This document shows, in pieces, positions 43,648 to 52,349 of a stretch of 64,000 nucleotides of DNA. Every line of letters starts with the position of its first letter. Positions within the stretch are counted from its first letter, which is position 1. The DNA comes from Bog-532 sp965277615 (lineage in GTDB: Bacteria; Actinomycetota; Actinomycetes; Streptosporangiales; Streptosporangiaceae). Position numbers and translations under genes: made by a program. The notes beneath the pieces were generated by a model, which saw nothing but the letters and a program-made list of their open reading frames with translations, searched no databases and was not told the origin of the DNA. The stretch spans positions 434,001 through 498,000 of the forward strand of contig CBDIDG010000005.1 of the NCBI GenBank assembly GCA_965277615.1, in the 5' to 3' direction.

Positions 43648-45080
43648 TAGTGGCGTCCGGCAGAGTGGTGTGTTGAACGGCCCTGGTGATGGGCGTGGCG
43701 CAGACGCGTAGGGCGGCCACCGCGTGATCCTTTGGAAGACCTCTCACAGTGCTTCTGAAGGAGATTTCGCGGTGACCGCTCCCAGCAGTATCGACCCTGC
43801 CCGTTTCCTGCACGACCAGCTGGAGTCCGCGTCGCCGGATCTGCTGCGCCAGATGCTGGCCACGTTCATCAACGCGCTCATGTCCGCTGAGGCCGACGCG
43901 GTCTGCGGTGCGCCCTACGGGGCGCCGTCACTGGACCGGGTCAATGTCCGCAACGGGTACCGGCACCGGGACTTTGATACCCGGGCGGGGACGCTGGACG
44001 TGGCGATCCCCAAGCTGCGGTCCGGGTCGTACTTCCCGGACTGGCTGCTGGAACGCCGCCGCCGCGCCGAGGCGGCCCTGACCTCGGTGGTGGCGACCTG
44101 TTACCTGCTCGGTGTCAGTACGCGGCGGATGGAGAAGCTGGTCGAGTCCCTGGGGATCACCCGGCTGTCCCGGTCCCAGGTCAGCGAGATGGCCCGGGAC
44201 CTGGATGAGCAGGTGGAAGCGTTCCGGACCCGCCCGCTGGACGCCGGGCCCTACACGTTCGTCGCGGCGGACGCGCTGGTGCTGAAGGTCCGTGAGGGCG
44301 GCCGGGTGGTCAATGTGCATGCGCTGCTGGCCACCGGGGTGAACGCGGACGGGCACCGGGAGATCCTGGGCCTGCAGGTCACCTCGGCTGAGGACGGCGC
44401 CGGGTGGCTGGGATTCTTCCGGGACCTGACCGCCCGCGGCCTGACCGGCGTCCAGCTCGTCACCTCTGATGCGCACCGCGGCCTGACCGAGGCGATCGGC
44501 GCCACCTTGCCCGGAGCGGCCTGGCAGCGGTGCCGCACCCACTACGCCGCGAACCTGATGTCCGTCACCCCGAAGGCGTCCTGGCCGTGGGTCAAGACCC
44601 TGCTGCACTCGGTCTACGATCAGCCCGACGCCGCCTCCGTCCACGCCCAGTACGACCGGCTGATCGACGCGATCAGCGAGAAGCTGCCCAAGGTCGCTGA
44701 GCATCTGGACGGCGCCCGCGCGGACGTCCTGGCGTTCACCAGCTTCCCGAAGGAACTGTGGCGGCAGATCTGGTCGAACAATCCCCAGGAGCGCCTCAAC
44801 CGCGAGATCCGCCGCCGCACCGACGTCGTCGGGATCTTCCCCAGCCGCGACGCCCTGATCCGCCTCGTCGGCGCCGTCCTGGCCGAACAGCACGACGAAT
44901 GGGCCGAAGGACGCCGCTACCTCGGCCTGGACATCCTCACCCGCTCCCGCATCACCCTGGCCCCGGCGGCCGGCACCGGGACGGAGGTGACCCCCGACAG
45001 CGACCTGCAGGCGCTCAGCGCCTAACTCACAACAAAGGATCACGCGCTAACCGCCAAACACCACGCCAAAGGACTTGACC
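43648..45080. mobile_element. IS256-family insertion sequence (1433 bp)
   Basis: Sits within the IS481 transposase gene; flanked by GACCCCC at 43641-43647 and 45081-45087 (7-8 bp target duplication). Ends are weakly matching inverted repeats of about 24 bp that share GTCC and GTGGTGT at equal distance from the tips. Carries one transposase gene, apparently intact. Confidence 0.85.
43772..45025 (+). CDS. IS256-family (mutator-type) transposase
   Basis: 417 residues from GTG 43772, preceded by AAGGAGAT at proper spacing; an in-frame ATG 48 bp earlier is less likely. Mutator-type signatures: NVRNGYRHRDFDTRAGTLDVAIPKLR, YLLGVSTRRMEKLVESLG, VTSDAHRGLTEAI (second Asp region), WQRCRTHYAANLM and NPQERLNREIRRRTDVVGIFP with the catalytic Glu. 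Complete, so the element may be active. Confidence 0.94.
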   Translation: MTAPSSIDPARFLHDQLESASPDLLRQMLATFINALMSAEADAVCGAPYGAPSLDRVNVRNGYRHRDFDTRAGTLDVAIPKLRSGSYFPDWLLERRRRAEAALTSVVATCYLLGVSTRRMEKLVESLGITRLSRSQVSEMARDLDEQVEAFRTRPLDAGPYTFVAADALVLKVREGGRVVNVHALLATGVNADGHREILGLQVTSAEDGAGWLGFFRDLTARGLTGVQLVTSDAHRGLTEAIGATLPGAAWQRCRTHYAANLMSVTPKASWPWVKTLLHSVYDQPDAASVHAQYDRLIDAISEKLPKVAEHLDGARADVLAFTSFPKELWRQIWSNNPQERLNREIRRRTDVVGIFPSRDALIRLVGAVLAEQHDEWAEGRRYLGLDILTRSRITLAPAAGTGTEVTPDSDLQALSA

Positions 45081-45296
45081 GACCCCCAGCTCCCGGGCGA
45101 CGTGCGCGGCTGGCCGGCCCTCCACACGGACACGCCGGACCAGCAGGCACCGGCCATGAAAGGTCAGCCGGGCATTACCGTGGGACATGAAGACCTCCAG
45201 TGGGTGAAGACGGCATCTCCACCTCACTCGGAGGTCTTCTTAACGATCAAGCACCACCACCGGCGTGTCACCAACCTGGTGGCTCAGTACAACTAG

Positions 45297-45360
45297 ATGG
45301 TGACCTGCGTTTCTTGTTCCGCCCCTCCCGTGTCCGATTTTGGGAGCCAGATGGGAGCGA
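45297..45360. other. Old attachment-site scar: terminator half and integrase-tail copy
   Basis: GGTGACCTGCG (45299-45309) with TTTCTTGTT is the second half of the hairpin begun at 42745-42755. After it comes GTCCGATTTTGGGAGCCAG (45332-45350 of 45332-45360), similar to 39694-39722. Together they show that the chromosomal side of attR once carried the same arrangement as the island side. Confidence 0.6.
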
Positions 45361-45826
45361 GCGGGCTCGCTGGCAGGCCGGATTTCCCTGCTGAATCGGT
45401 ATGAGGACCACGAGTTCATAGCGCAACAGTTCGGTCCACACCATTGGCGGCCCCGAAACGCTCAGCAGCTTGATGCCGGTGCGGTGGTCGCGGACGTCGT
45501 GGGATGCCCTCAGGGTTACGTGTCACACGCGGCCGTCGTACGCCCGCTTTCCTCGTTCCTGACGTTCGCCGGCGGCCCGTTCCCCGGCACGGCGTCGGCC
45601 TGGCGCAGACGGAAAAGCTGGCCTAAAGGTCGATGATCTCCTTAAAGTCGAAGGTCATCAGGCCGCGGCTGACGAAGGGTGGGATGACTTTGTCTGACGG
45701 CTGATGACCCGCCCAGGGGGGGATCGTCTCCCACGCCGGAGTGGTGGATGCTCCGCCGCAGACGGAGCTGGCGAACGGGGTCTGGCTGGCGGCGAGTAGC
45801 GCGGCTTCGCCGTGCAGGGTTGGTGG
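45361..45826. other. Gene-free stretch with a possible gene remnant
   Basis: No gene with a start codon. On the minus strand, in the same frame as the yedK-like gene but after its stop, 67 codons are open (ending DFKEIIDL at about 45626), without a start. This may be the end of a lost gene or chance. Confidence 0.4.
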
Positions 45827-46618
45827 TCAGGCTGGGGCTAGTTGGAGGGGCTGGTCGCCGTGCTGGTCGATCGGGTCGATCAGCTCGGGTCCGCGGGATC
45901 CGCCGCGCCCGGTCTTGTTGACCGCGGTGGACACGGCCCGGACCTGCAGGGGCTCGTGCTCGATCCCGGTGATGAGGTCCAGGGCGGCGTGCTTGTCGGT
46001 GAGGTCCGGGTCGAGCCAGGCGCCGATCCGCTGCGGGGGCAGGATCACGGGGGTGCGGTCGTTCATCACCCCGGCCAGCCAGGTGGCGTGGTGGGTGATG
46101 ATCGCGGCCGACCACAGCCACCGGTCCGGGTCGTCCTCGTCCTTGGCCGGGTCGGACCACAGCTCATAGAGCCCGGCGAACGACAGCAGCCCGGCGGGCG
46201 GGTGGATGTAGTACGGCTGCTTGAACGGCTTCCCGTCGCCGTCCTGGGTGGGCAGCCATTCGTAGTAGCCAGCGGCGGGGATGATCGCCCGGCGCTTGGC
46301 GAACGGGCCGCGCCACGACGGAGCGGCGGTCACCTTGTCGGCCCGGGCGTTGTGCAGGGCCGGCATCGTCTTCTGCTTGCTGGTCTTGGGGTCGGTGCCT
46401 GGTTTCCACCAGGCCGGCACCAGACCCCACCGCACGGCCCGCACCTGCCGCTGCGCCGCGGCCCCGTCGGCTTGGCCGCGCTGCAGAACCGCGTAGATCT
46501 TGTTGGTCGGGGCGACGTTATGCGATGGGGCCAGCTCCATGCCGTCACCGGGACCGGTGGCCTCGTAGTGCTCCTGCAGCTCTTTCAGTCGAGCCACCGA
46601 AACGTACCGACCGCACAT
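45827..46618 (-). CDS. SOS response-associated peptidase family (YedK/HMCES) protein
   Basis: Binds abasic sites in single-stranded DNA covalently through Cys2, exposed after Met removal. MCGRYV start, the NVAPTN Asn motif, RWGLVPAWW, NARADKV, RRAIIPAAGYYEW with catalytic Glu, and FAGLYELW are all present; the His motif is SAAIITHHAT. 263 residues, normal length. ATG 46618. First intact chromosomal gene beyond the mobile region. Confidence 0.95.
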   Translation of the reverse strand: MCGRYVSVARLKELQEHYEATGPGDGMELAPSHNVAPTNKIYAVLQRGQADGAAAQRQVRAVRWGLVPAWWKPGTDPKTSKQKTMPALHNARADKVTAAPSWRGPFAKRRAIIPAAGYYEWLPTQDGDGKPFKQPYYIHPPAGLLSFAGLYELWSDPAKDEDDPDRWLWSAAIITHHATWLAGVMNDRTPVILPPQRIGAWLDPDLTDKHAALDLITGIEHEPLQVRAVSTAVNKTGRGGSRGPELIDPIDQHGDQPLQLAPA

Positions 46619-46817
46619 GGCCTACCGTCCTTCCCCCGCCGTAACCCCGACGCTACCCGGCCCCGCCGACAATGAAATGGCTGCGCCGGGTCAGCAAGTC
46701 GTGCTCACCGCCGCACCCAAGGTCCCGCGGACGCTTTCTCACGCGAAAAGCCTTGGTCAGCGCCGGAGTGCCTGTGGTAGACAGAAGGGTCTGCCACAAT
46801 CGTTTGCGGAGATCTTC

Positions 46818-47399
46818 ATGCGCCGTCTCGCCGTCTTTCTCGCCTCGTCCAACGGACACGACCCGGCGCACGCCGCGGTGGCCGCCAGCGTTGGCACAGG
46901 GCTGGCCCGGCAAGGAATCGGCCTCGTCTACGGCGGGGGCCGCCGGGGCCTGATGGGCGTGCTGGCGGACAGCGCGCTGCAAGCGGGTGGCGAGATCATC
47001 GGGGTCATGCCGCGCAACATGGTCGAACGGGAGTGGGCGCACGAAGGGTTGACGGAACTGCTCATGTGCGACTCGATGCACGAGCGCAAGTCGCTCATGG
47101 CCGAGCTTGCCGACGCCTTCGTCGCCCTGCCCGGCGGTCTCGGCACCCTGGAAGAGATCTTCGAGGTCTGGTCCTGGCGCCAGCTCGGATTCCACGCCAA
47201 GCCCATCGGCTTCCTTGACGCCGGGGGCTTCTGGACGCCGCTGCTCGGAGCCCTGGGCGGCATCGCCGACTCTGGCTTCCTCCCCGCATCCACTCTGGAC
47301 GACCTCGCCGTGGCCCCCGATCTGCCCGGTTTGCTGGAGGCTCTGCACGAACGGCTCCGCCGCATCCCGCAGCCCGCGCACGGAGCGAATCTGCGCTAG
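46818..47399 (+). CDS. LOG-family protein (TIGR00730; cytokinin riboside phosphoribohydrolase-like)
   Basis: 193 residues from ATG 46818 (GGAG 6 bp upstream). GLVYGGGRRGLMG (nucleotide-binding) and PGGLGTLEEIFEVW (the PGGxGTxxE signature) are both complete, so hydrolysis of nucleoside monophosphates to base and ribose phosphate is expected. The open frame back to 46617 is not family sequence. Confidence 0.93.
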   Translation: MRRLAVFLASSNGHDPAHAAVAASVGTGLARQGIGLVYGGGRRGLMGVLADSALQAGGEIIGVMPRNMVEREWAHEGLTELLMCDSMHERKSLMAELADAFVALPGGLGTLEEIFEVWSWRQLGFHAKPIGFLDAGGFWTPLLGALGGIADSGFLPASTLDDLAVAPDLPGLLEALHERLRRIPQPAHGANLR

Positions 47400-47536
47400 C
47401 TGACCAGGTCTGCGGCCGCGATTAGGTGGCTTTTGCTCATTACGCCGGGGAGCCACTGGAGGTAAAATACTTGGCAAAGTTACGTTCCCGTCCGGGTCGA
47501 GACCCCGCCTGGTGGTTGTGGTGGAGGATGGCCCCG

Positions 47537-47983
47537 GTGGCGTGTTCTTTTGTAAGCATCCGGGATTACGCCGGCTGTGCGGTACTGGCCCTGCGCGGCG
47601 AGCTGGATCTCAGCGACAGGACGGAATTGTCTTCGCGGCTTGCGGCCGCGGTGTCGTGCGGGCCGTGGGTGATCGCGGATCTGGCCGATCTGGCCTGCAT
47701 TGACTGCAGTTCGCTCGGGGTCCTGGTGGGTGCGCGGGAGCAGGCCCAGCTGGCGGGCGGTGACGTGCTGCTGGCCGGGCCGCGCGGTGTGGTGGGCAGG
47801 ATGCTGCTGCTGACGGGCCGGGCTGAGGAGTTCTCGGTGTTCCCCAGCGTCAGCGTGGCGGCGTTCAGCGCCGGGCTGGCGGCGCTCGGTATCAGGCTGG
47901 CGGCGGCCAAACACTGGGAATCTGGGGCCGCTGCGACCGAGGGAATGGAGACGGCGGCGGGCACCCGGGCCGCCGTGACGTGA
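47537..47983 (+). CDS. STAS-domain protein (anti-sigma factor antagonist-like)
   Basis: About 148 residues from GTG 47537, chosen because GGAGG at 47523-47527 is 9 bp away, while the ATG at 47528 abuts it. The STAS core is VLALRGELDLSDRTELSSRL...CIDCSSLGVLVGA; the Ser in CSSLG matches the phosphorylatable serine of SpoIIAA-type proteins. A less conserved tail of about 40 residues follows. No anti-sigma kinase or sigma gene adjoins. Confidence 0.85.
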   Translation: MACSFVSIRDYAGCAVLALRGELDLSDRTELSSRLAAAVSCGPWVIADLADLACIDCSSLGVLVGAREQAQLAGGDVLLAGPRGVVGRMLLLTGRAEEFSVFPSVSVAAFSAGLAALGIRLAAAKHWESGAAATEGMETAAGTRAAVT

Positions 47984-48188
47984 GGTAGGCGGGGCACGCC
48001 GGTCTCGGCTCTGGGGCGTCATCGTAAGGCGGTGGCCAATAATCTTTCTGATCGTGGTCGCGAGCGTGATCGTTGTGATGGTGGCCAGTGCAGGCTGGTA
48101 TGACCACAGGGTGCGGCGGCGGGGAGAACGGGCCAAGGTGACCTTGAAGCGGCCATGGATCTTGAAGTGATGGCGCCTTCGGAGGCGG

Positions 48189-49154
48189 CTACTTCAGGAT
48201 ATTGACGGCCCGGGCGATCATCAGTCCCAGAACCATGAGGGAGCCGACCGCCTGTACGGTCATGGCCAATTTGCCCCACCGGGCCAGCGGCATCACGTCG
48301 GTCGGGCTGAGCGCGGTGGCAGCGGTAAAGCCGAGGTAGAGATAGTCGAAGAATTCTGGGTGCCAGCCCGGGCGAGCTGCCTGCGGGCTGAGGTGCTGGG
48401 GGAAGGCGAGGTCGGGAAACTGGGGCGGAGCCAGGAAACGCGCTTCCGGACCCCCGCCGTCCAGCACCCAGTAAAGGAGGGTGAAGGCGATGATCGTGTA
48501 GAGCCAGACCAGGAAGCCGGTCTTGAGCAGATCCGCCGCCGAATTGGTTTCCGGACCACCCTCGATGAGGTCGACGACCAGCCGGCCGCTGACCCCAACC
48601 GCATCGACGATCAGCACCGAGGCCAGCACCAGGGACAGCGCCCGGCCAACCGCGGACCGGCGGTCGATGCGACCTCGATCGATGACGATGATGGCCAGCA
48701 GCAGCACTGCCTCCAGCGCCGGGACCGCCCAGGGCGGACCCAGGCTGAACCTGGGCGGGAGCAGCAGCGGCACGGCCATTGCCAAAACCAGCGTGCAGGC
48801 CATCGGCCAGCGCTGCTCGGCCTTTGCCCTGGCCGGCACGATCCCGGGCTCGGCTACGGGACTGGAGGGAGCATTTCCTTTCCGGCCCGCCCACCAAGCG
48901 CGGACACTCGCCTCCACCTTGGCGTTGGCGGGCGACCGCTCAGCCGCGTCGGCCTCGGCGATCAGGGCGCGGGCCGCGTCCATCGCCGCCGCTACTTCCC
49001 CCTGGTCGCTGGTGGCCGGCACGCTGACCACCATCCAGGCCCGGTCCTGACGGGCCTGGACAGCTGCGGACATCTCCGACGCCAGCGCTAGCTGCTGATA
49101 GCACCGAAGCCACTCGCCGGTCACCGCCCCCGCCAGCGGGACACTGACCGTCAC
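48189..49154 (-). CDS. Membrane protein with channel-like C-terminal segment
   Basis: 321 residues. A soluble N-terminal part (1-118, helical, Ala-rich) is followed by hydrophobic segments at about 120-135, 143-157, 168-190, 215-232 and 290-315. Near the C-terminus DYLYLGFTAATALSPTDVMPL lies between the last helices in the way of a pore-loop/selectivity region of two-TM channels, but lacks a TVGYGD filter. Possibly related to DUF1345. ATG 49154. Function unproven. Confidence 0.68.
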   Translation of the reverse strand: MTVSVPLAGAVTGEWLRCYQQLALASEMSAAVQARQDRAWMVVSVPATSDQGEVAAAMDAARALIAEADAAERSPANAKVEASVRAWWAGRKGNAPSSPVAEPGIVPARAKAEQRWPMACTLVLAMAVPLLLPPRFSLGPPWAVPALEAVLLLAIIVIDRGRIDRRSAVGRALSLVLASVLIVDAVGVSGRLVVDLIEGGPETNSAADLLKTGFLVWLYTIIAFTLLYWVLDGGGPEARFLAPPQFPDLAFPQHLSPQAARPGWHPEFFDYLYLGFTAATALSPTDVMPLARWGKLAMTVQAVGSLMVLGLMIARAVNILK

Positions 49155-49205
49155 GTGCCCGTCGCCTTCCCGCCACTAGTCCGTGGCGGGAAGGCGCCCC
49201 GCGGG

Positions 49206-50195
49206 TCAGGCCGCGTTGACCTTGGGCATGATCTCTTCGGTCAGGCGCTTCAGGTCATCGAGGGTCTTCGACGTCGGGACGTCGCGGAAGGGCGGCCACA
49301 GGAGCGGCATCGTCAGGCCGGCCTCCTTGTACCGCTTGAGGATGTCCTCGATCTGCTGGGCGCTACCGGCCAGCAGGTTGGTGGCCTTGCCCGCCGGGGT
49401 CTGGTCCATCGGCTCGTCCGTGATGACGAACCAGATCATGCTGCACATGTCGAAGTTGTCGGGGAACGTCCGGCCGAGCTCGTTGAGCTCGCGCTCCATC
49501 TCGCCCTTCCAGCGCTTGATGTCCTCCGGGGAGTCCTGGATGCCGATCCAGCCCTGCAGGCCGTACTTGGCGATGCGCTTGGCCGAACGCGCCGGGTCCT
49601 TCAATCCGGAGAAGTAGATCGGCGGGCCGCCCTGCTGGAGCGGCTTGTGGCCGAAGCCGGCCAGCGGGAAGTCCGCGAACTCACCGTGGTACTCGAACAG
49701 GTCGTTGGACCAGATGCCCTGCATGATCTCGATCGTCTCGCGCACGTGGGCGTGCCGGCGCGGGAACAGGTCCGTGGCGCTGGCCGCGGCGAACTCCTCG
49801 GGCATCCAGCCGGAGCCGACGCCGACGTTGAGCCGTCCGTTGGCCAGGTGGTCCTGCGTAGCCAGCTCGGCCGCGAGCACACCCGGAGACCGGTACGGGG
49901 TGTCGATGATGCTCATCCCGATCCGGACCTTGGTCGTCTTCGCGGCCAGCCAGGGGATCAACGTCATGCCCTGGAACCACTTGCCCCGTGAGATGACCGG
50001 CAGGGCCTTTGGCAGGTCGGTCATCATGCCGAAGGGATACTGCAGCTCCACCCGGTCAGAAGCCTCCGGAACGCAGATCCGGTCCAGGGTCCAGACGGAG
50101 TCGAAATCGAGGTCCTCAGCCAGTGCGGTGAGGTCCTCGAGTTCCTTGACGGTCACCTCGTCGCGGAAGTTCGGAAGGTAAAGAGCGAGCTTCAT
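49206..50195 (-). CDS. LLM-class (F420-dependent type) oxidoreductase
   Basis: 329-residue luciferase-like TIM barrel: MKLALYLPNFRDEVTVKELEDLTALAEDLDFDSVW, IGMSIIDTPYRSPGVLAAELATQDHLANGRLNVGVGSGW in the usual places (here split by intervening residues), and the C-terminal PLLWPPF. Cofactor F420 or FMN cannot be told by eye; F420 is likely in this phylum. 51 bp from the membrane protein gene upstream of its stop; divergent from the acyl-CoA ligase. Confidence 0.9.
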   Translation of the reverse strand: MKLALYLPNFRDEVTVKELEDLTALAEDLDFDSVWTLDRICVPEASDRVELQYPFGMMTDLPKALPVISRGKWFQGMTLIPWLAAKTTKVRIGMSIIDTPYRSPGVLAAELATQDHLANGRLNVGVGSGWMPEEFAAASATDLFPRRHAHVRETIEIMQGIWSNDLFEYHGEFADFPLAGFGHKPLQQGGPPIYFSGLKDPARSAKRIAKYGLQGWIGIQDSPEDIKRWKGEMERELNELGRTFPDNFDMCSMIWFVITDEPMDQTPAGKATNLLAGSAQQIEDILKRYKEAGLTMPLLWPPFRDVPTSKTLDDLKRLTEEIMPKVNAA

Positions 50196-50338
50196 CGGTC
50201 GGCCTCCTCGAGACGCCCCTGGATATCGCAGGGCGGCGTTCTCCGTTTAGCCCATCACTATGACGCACCCATCTCAACGTTCGATCAACTGACGCCCGGC
50301 CGGTACCTATCGCCACCAGGCCCCTTTACAGTCAACCC

Positions 50339-52294
50339 ATGGCACCCGACGTGCTCTGGAGCCCGACCGCCGACCGCATCGACAAGTCAGCGCTGCGCGA
50401 GTACCTGAACTGGCTGGAAGGCCAGGTTGGGCGCCCGTTCCCCGACCACGACGCCCTGTGGGCCTGGTCGGTGGAGAAGCTGGACCGGTTCTGGAGCTCC
50501 ATCGTCGACTACTACGAGGTCGAGTTCTCGGCGCCGTGGACGCAGGTGCGCACCGCCGATCCGATGCCGCACGTCCGCTGGTTCAGCGGCGCCCGGCTGA
50601 ACTGGGCCCAGCACGCCCTGCGCCACGGGGCCGACGACGCCACGGCGCTGGTGTGCGTGCAGGAGGGCGGCCAGCCGGCCCGCGAGGCTCTGCGCCGGTC
50701 GGTGGCGGCGGCCGCGGCCTGGCTGCGCTCGGCCGGGGTGCGCCCGGGTGACCGGGTCGCGGCCTACCTGCCGAACACCGAGCACGCGGTGATCGGCTGC
50801 CTGGCCGCTGCGGCCGTCGGCGCGGTCTGGGCGTGCTGCTCCCCGGACTTCGGCGCGGACGGCACCATCGGGCGGCTGGCCCAGCTCCAGCCGGCCGTAC
50901 TGATCGCCGCGGACGGGTACCACTGGAACGGCAAGGTGATCGACCGCGGCGACGTCGTCGCGCAGCTGCGCGACCAGCTCCCGACGCTGCAGCGGTTCGT
51001 CCACGTCTCCTACGCCTTCAGCGACCGCCCGCATCCGGAGGGCGCGACCGCGTGGGACAAGGTGCTGGCCCAGGACGAACCGCTGGTCTTCGAACAGGTC
51101 GAGTTCTCCCACCCGCTGTGGGTGCTGTTCAGCTCGGGCACCACCGGGCTGCCCAAGGGCCTGGTCCATAGTCAGGGCGGGATCACCCTGGAGGGCACGA
51201 AATGGTCCGGGCTGTACTGCGGGCTGCGGGCCGGGGAACGCATGTTCACCTATTCGTCCACCGGCTGGGCGTTGTGGAACATGCAGCTGGGCGCGCTCAC
51301 CCAGGGCGCCAGCATCGTGCTGTACGAAGGAAGCCCGGGCTACCCGGCCGGCGCGGTCTGGGAGGTCGCGGCCCGCACCCGGGCCGACGTCATGCTGATG
51401 GGGGCCGCGGTCGTGACCGCTTCAGCCAGCGCCGGCGTCTCGCCCCGGCGAGAGCATGACCTGAGCCGGCTGCGGCATCTCATGGTCAGCGGGTCAGCGC
51501 TGCCCGCCGACGGCTACCGCTGGGTCATGGAGCACGTCGGCGCGGACCTGCGGATCGACTCGACCAGCGGCGGGACGGACATCAGCGGCTCGTTCGTCGG
51601 CTCCAACGAATACGCCCCGGTCCGGGCGGGGCGCATCGGCGGCCGGCTGGCGGGGGTGGACTGCGCGGCCTGGGACTCCGACGGCGTCCCGGTGATCGAC
51701 ACGGTGGGGGACCTCGTCGTCACCCAGCCCATGCCCTCGATGCCGGTATCCCTGTGGAACGACCCGGACGCAGTGCGCTACACCGAGTCCTACTTCGACA
51801 CCTGGCCCGGTGTGTGGCGGCACGGGGACTGGGTGACGATGCACTCCGATGGCAGCGTCTCCATGCACGGGCGCAGCGACTCGACGCTCAACCGGCAGGG
51901 CGTGCGCCTCGGCAGCAGCGACTTCTACGACGTGCTCGAGACCATCCCGGAGATCTCCGAGACGCTGGTGATCGGCGTGGAGCTGCCCGGCGACGGCTAC
52001 TGGCTGGGCCTGTTCGTCGTCCCGGCCCCGGGGCACGCGCTGGATGACGAGCTGAAGCAGGAGATCGTCACCACCTTGCGCACCCGGCTGACCGCCCGGC
52101 ACGTCCCGGACGAGATCGTCGAGGCGCCGGCGGTGCCGCACACCCTGAGCGGCAAGAAGCTCGAGGTCCCGATCAAGAAGCTGCTGCGCGGGACCCCGCT
52201 GGAGAAGGCGGCCAACATCGCGTCGGTCGACGACCCCGACGCCCTGCGATGGTACGAGCGGTTCGGGTCGGACCGGTTCACCTCGCCGGCCTGA
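50339..52294 (+). CDS. aacS: Acetoacetyl-CoA synthetase
   Basis: ATP-dependent activation of acetoacetate (ANL superfamily), 651 residues from ATG 50339. AMP-binding core: FSSGTTGLPKGLVHSQGG, STGWALWNMQLGAL, DSTSGGTDISGSFVG, WRHGDWVTMHSDGSVSMHGRSD; the C-terminal KKLEVPIKKLLRG carries the catalytic Lys. Length and the N-terminal ACAS_N-like SIVDYYEVEF match AacS rather than acetyl-CoA synthetase. Confidence 0.92.
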   Translation: MAPDVLWSPTADRIDKSALREYLNWLEGQVGRPFPDHDALWAWSVEKLDRFWSSIVDYYEVEFSAPWTQVRTADPMPHVRWFSGARLNWAQHALRHGADDATALVCVQEGGQPAREALRRSVAAAAAWLRSAGVRPGDRVAAYLPNTEHAVIGCLAAAAVGAVWACCSPDFGADGTIGRLAQLQPAVLIAADGYHWNGKVIDRGDVVAQLRDQLPTLQRFVHVSYAFSDRPHPEGATAWDKVLAQDEPLVFEQVEFSHPLWVLFSSGTTGLPKGLVHSQGGITLEGTKWSGLYCGLRAGERMFTYSSTGWALWNMQLGALTQGASIVLYEGSPGYPAGAVWEVAARTRADVMLMGAAVVTASASAGVSPRREHDLSRLRHLMVSGSALPADGYRWVMEHVGADLRIDSTSGGTDISGSFVGSNEYAPVRAGRIGGRLAGVDCAAWDSDGVPVIDTVGDLVVTQPMPSMPVSLWNDPDAVRYTESYFDTWPGVWRHGDWVTMHSDGSVSMHGRSDSTLNRQGVRLGSSDFYDVLETIPEISETLVIGVELPGDGYWLGLFVVPAPGHALDDELKQEIVTTLRTRLTARHVPDEIVEAPAVPHTLSGKKLEVPIKKLLRGTPLEKAANIASVDDPDALRWYERFGSDRFTSPA

Positions 52295-52349
52295 TCCCGG
52301 CCGAGGAGAACAGCCGAGAAGAGCCGAGAAGAGCGGCCGAGGAGAACAC

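Larger units (their letters stand above)
42772..45188 (-). pseudogene. IS481-family transposase, split and frameshifted
   Basis: ATG at 45188 (GGAGG upstream) starts MSHGNARLTFHGRCLL; reading continues to VARELGV at 45081, is broken by the inner IS, and resumes at 43647 with SRQCAYRWVRRFDAEGW. The rve domain runs to QIERVI, where one base is missing at about 43053 (ATCAC-GACAACGCC), shifting the frame just at the catalytic Asp; the final part AALGARQKFIRPHCPWQNGKAERLNRTL is in another frame. Doubly inactive. Confidence 0.88.
42762..45292. mobile_element. IS481-type element (1.09 kb) interrupted by an IS256 element
   Basis: Outer ends TGTACTG...GTTGGTGACA (left, 42763) and the matching complement (right, to 45291) are 26-bp imperfect inverted repeats. 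Both are bordered by CTAG (42758-42761; 45293-45296), the known target preference of IS481. Removing the inner element leaves about 1.09 kb, normal for the family. The insertion point is the loop of an old terminator hairpin. Confidence 0.88.

Noticed and set aside
45623..45826. 67 codons open after the YedK stop, ending DFKEIIDL
   Set aside because: No start codon and no family; kept only as a note on the gene-free stretch.
48012..48171. Small membrane-protein-like frame (RRWPIIFLIVVASVIVVMVASAGWYDHRVRRRG)
   Set aside because: Looks plausible as a one-helix protein, but an upstream in-frame stop is followed by no ATG, GTG or TTG before the helix; not annotated.
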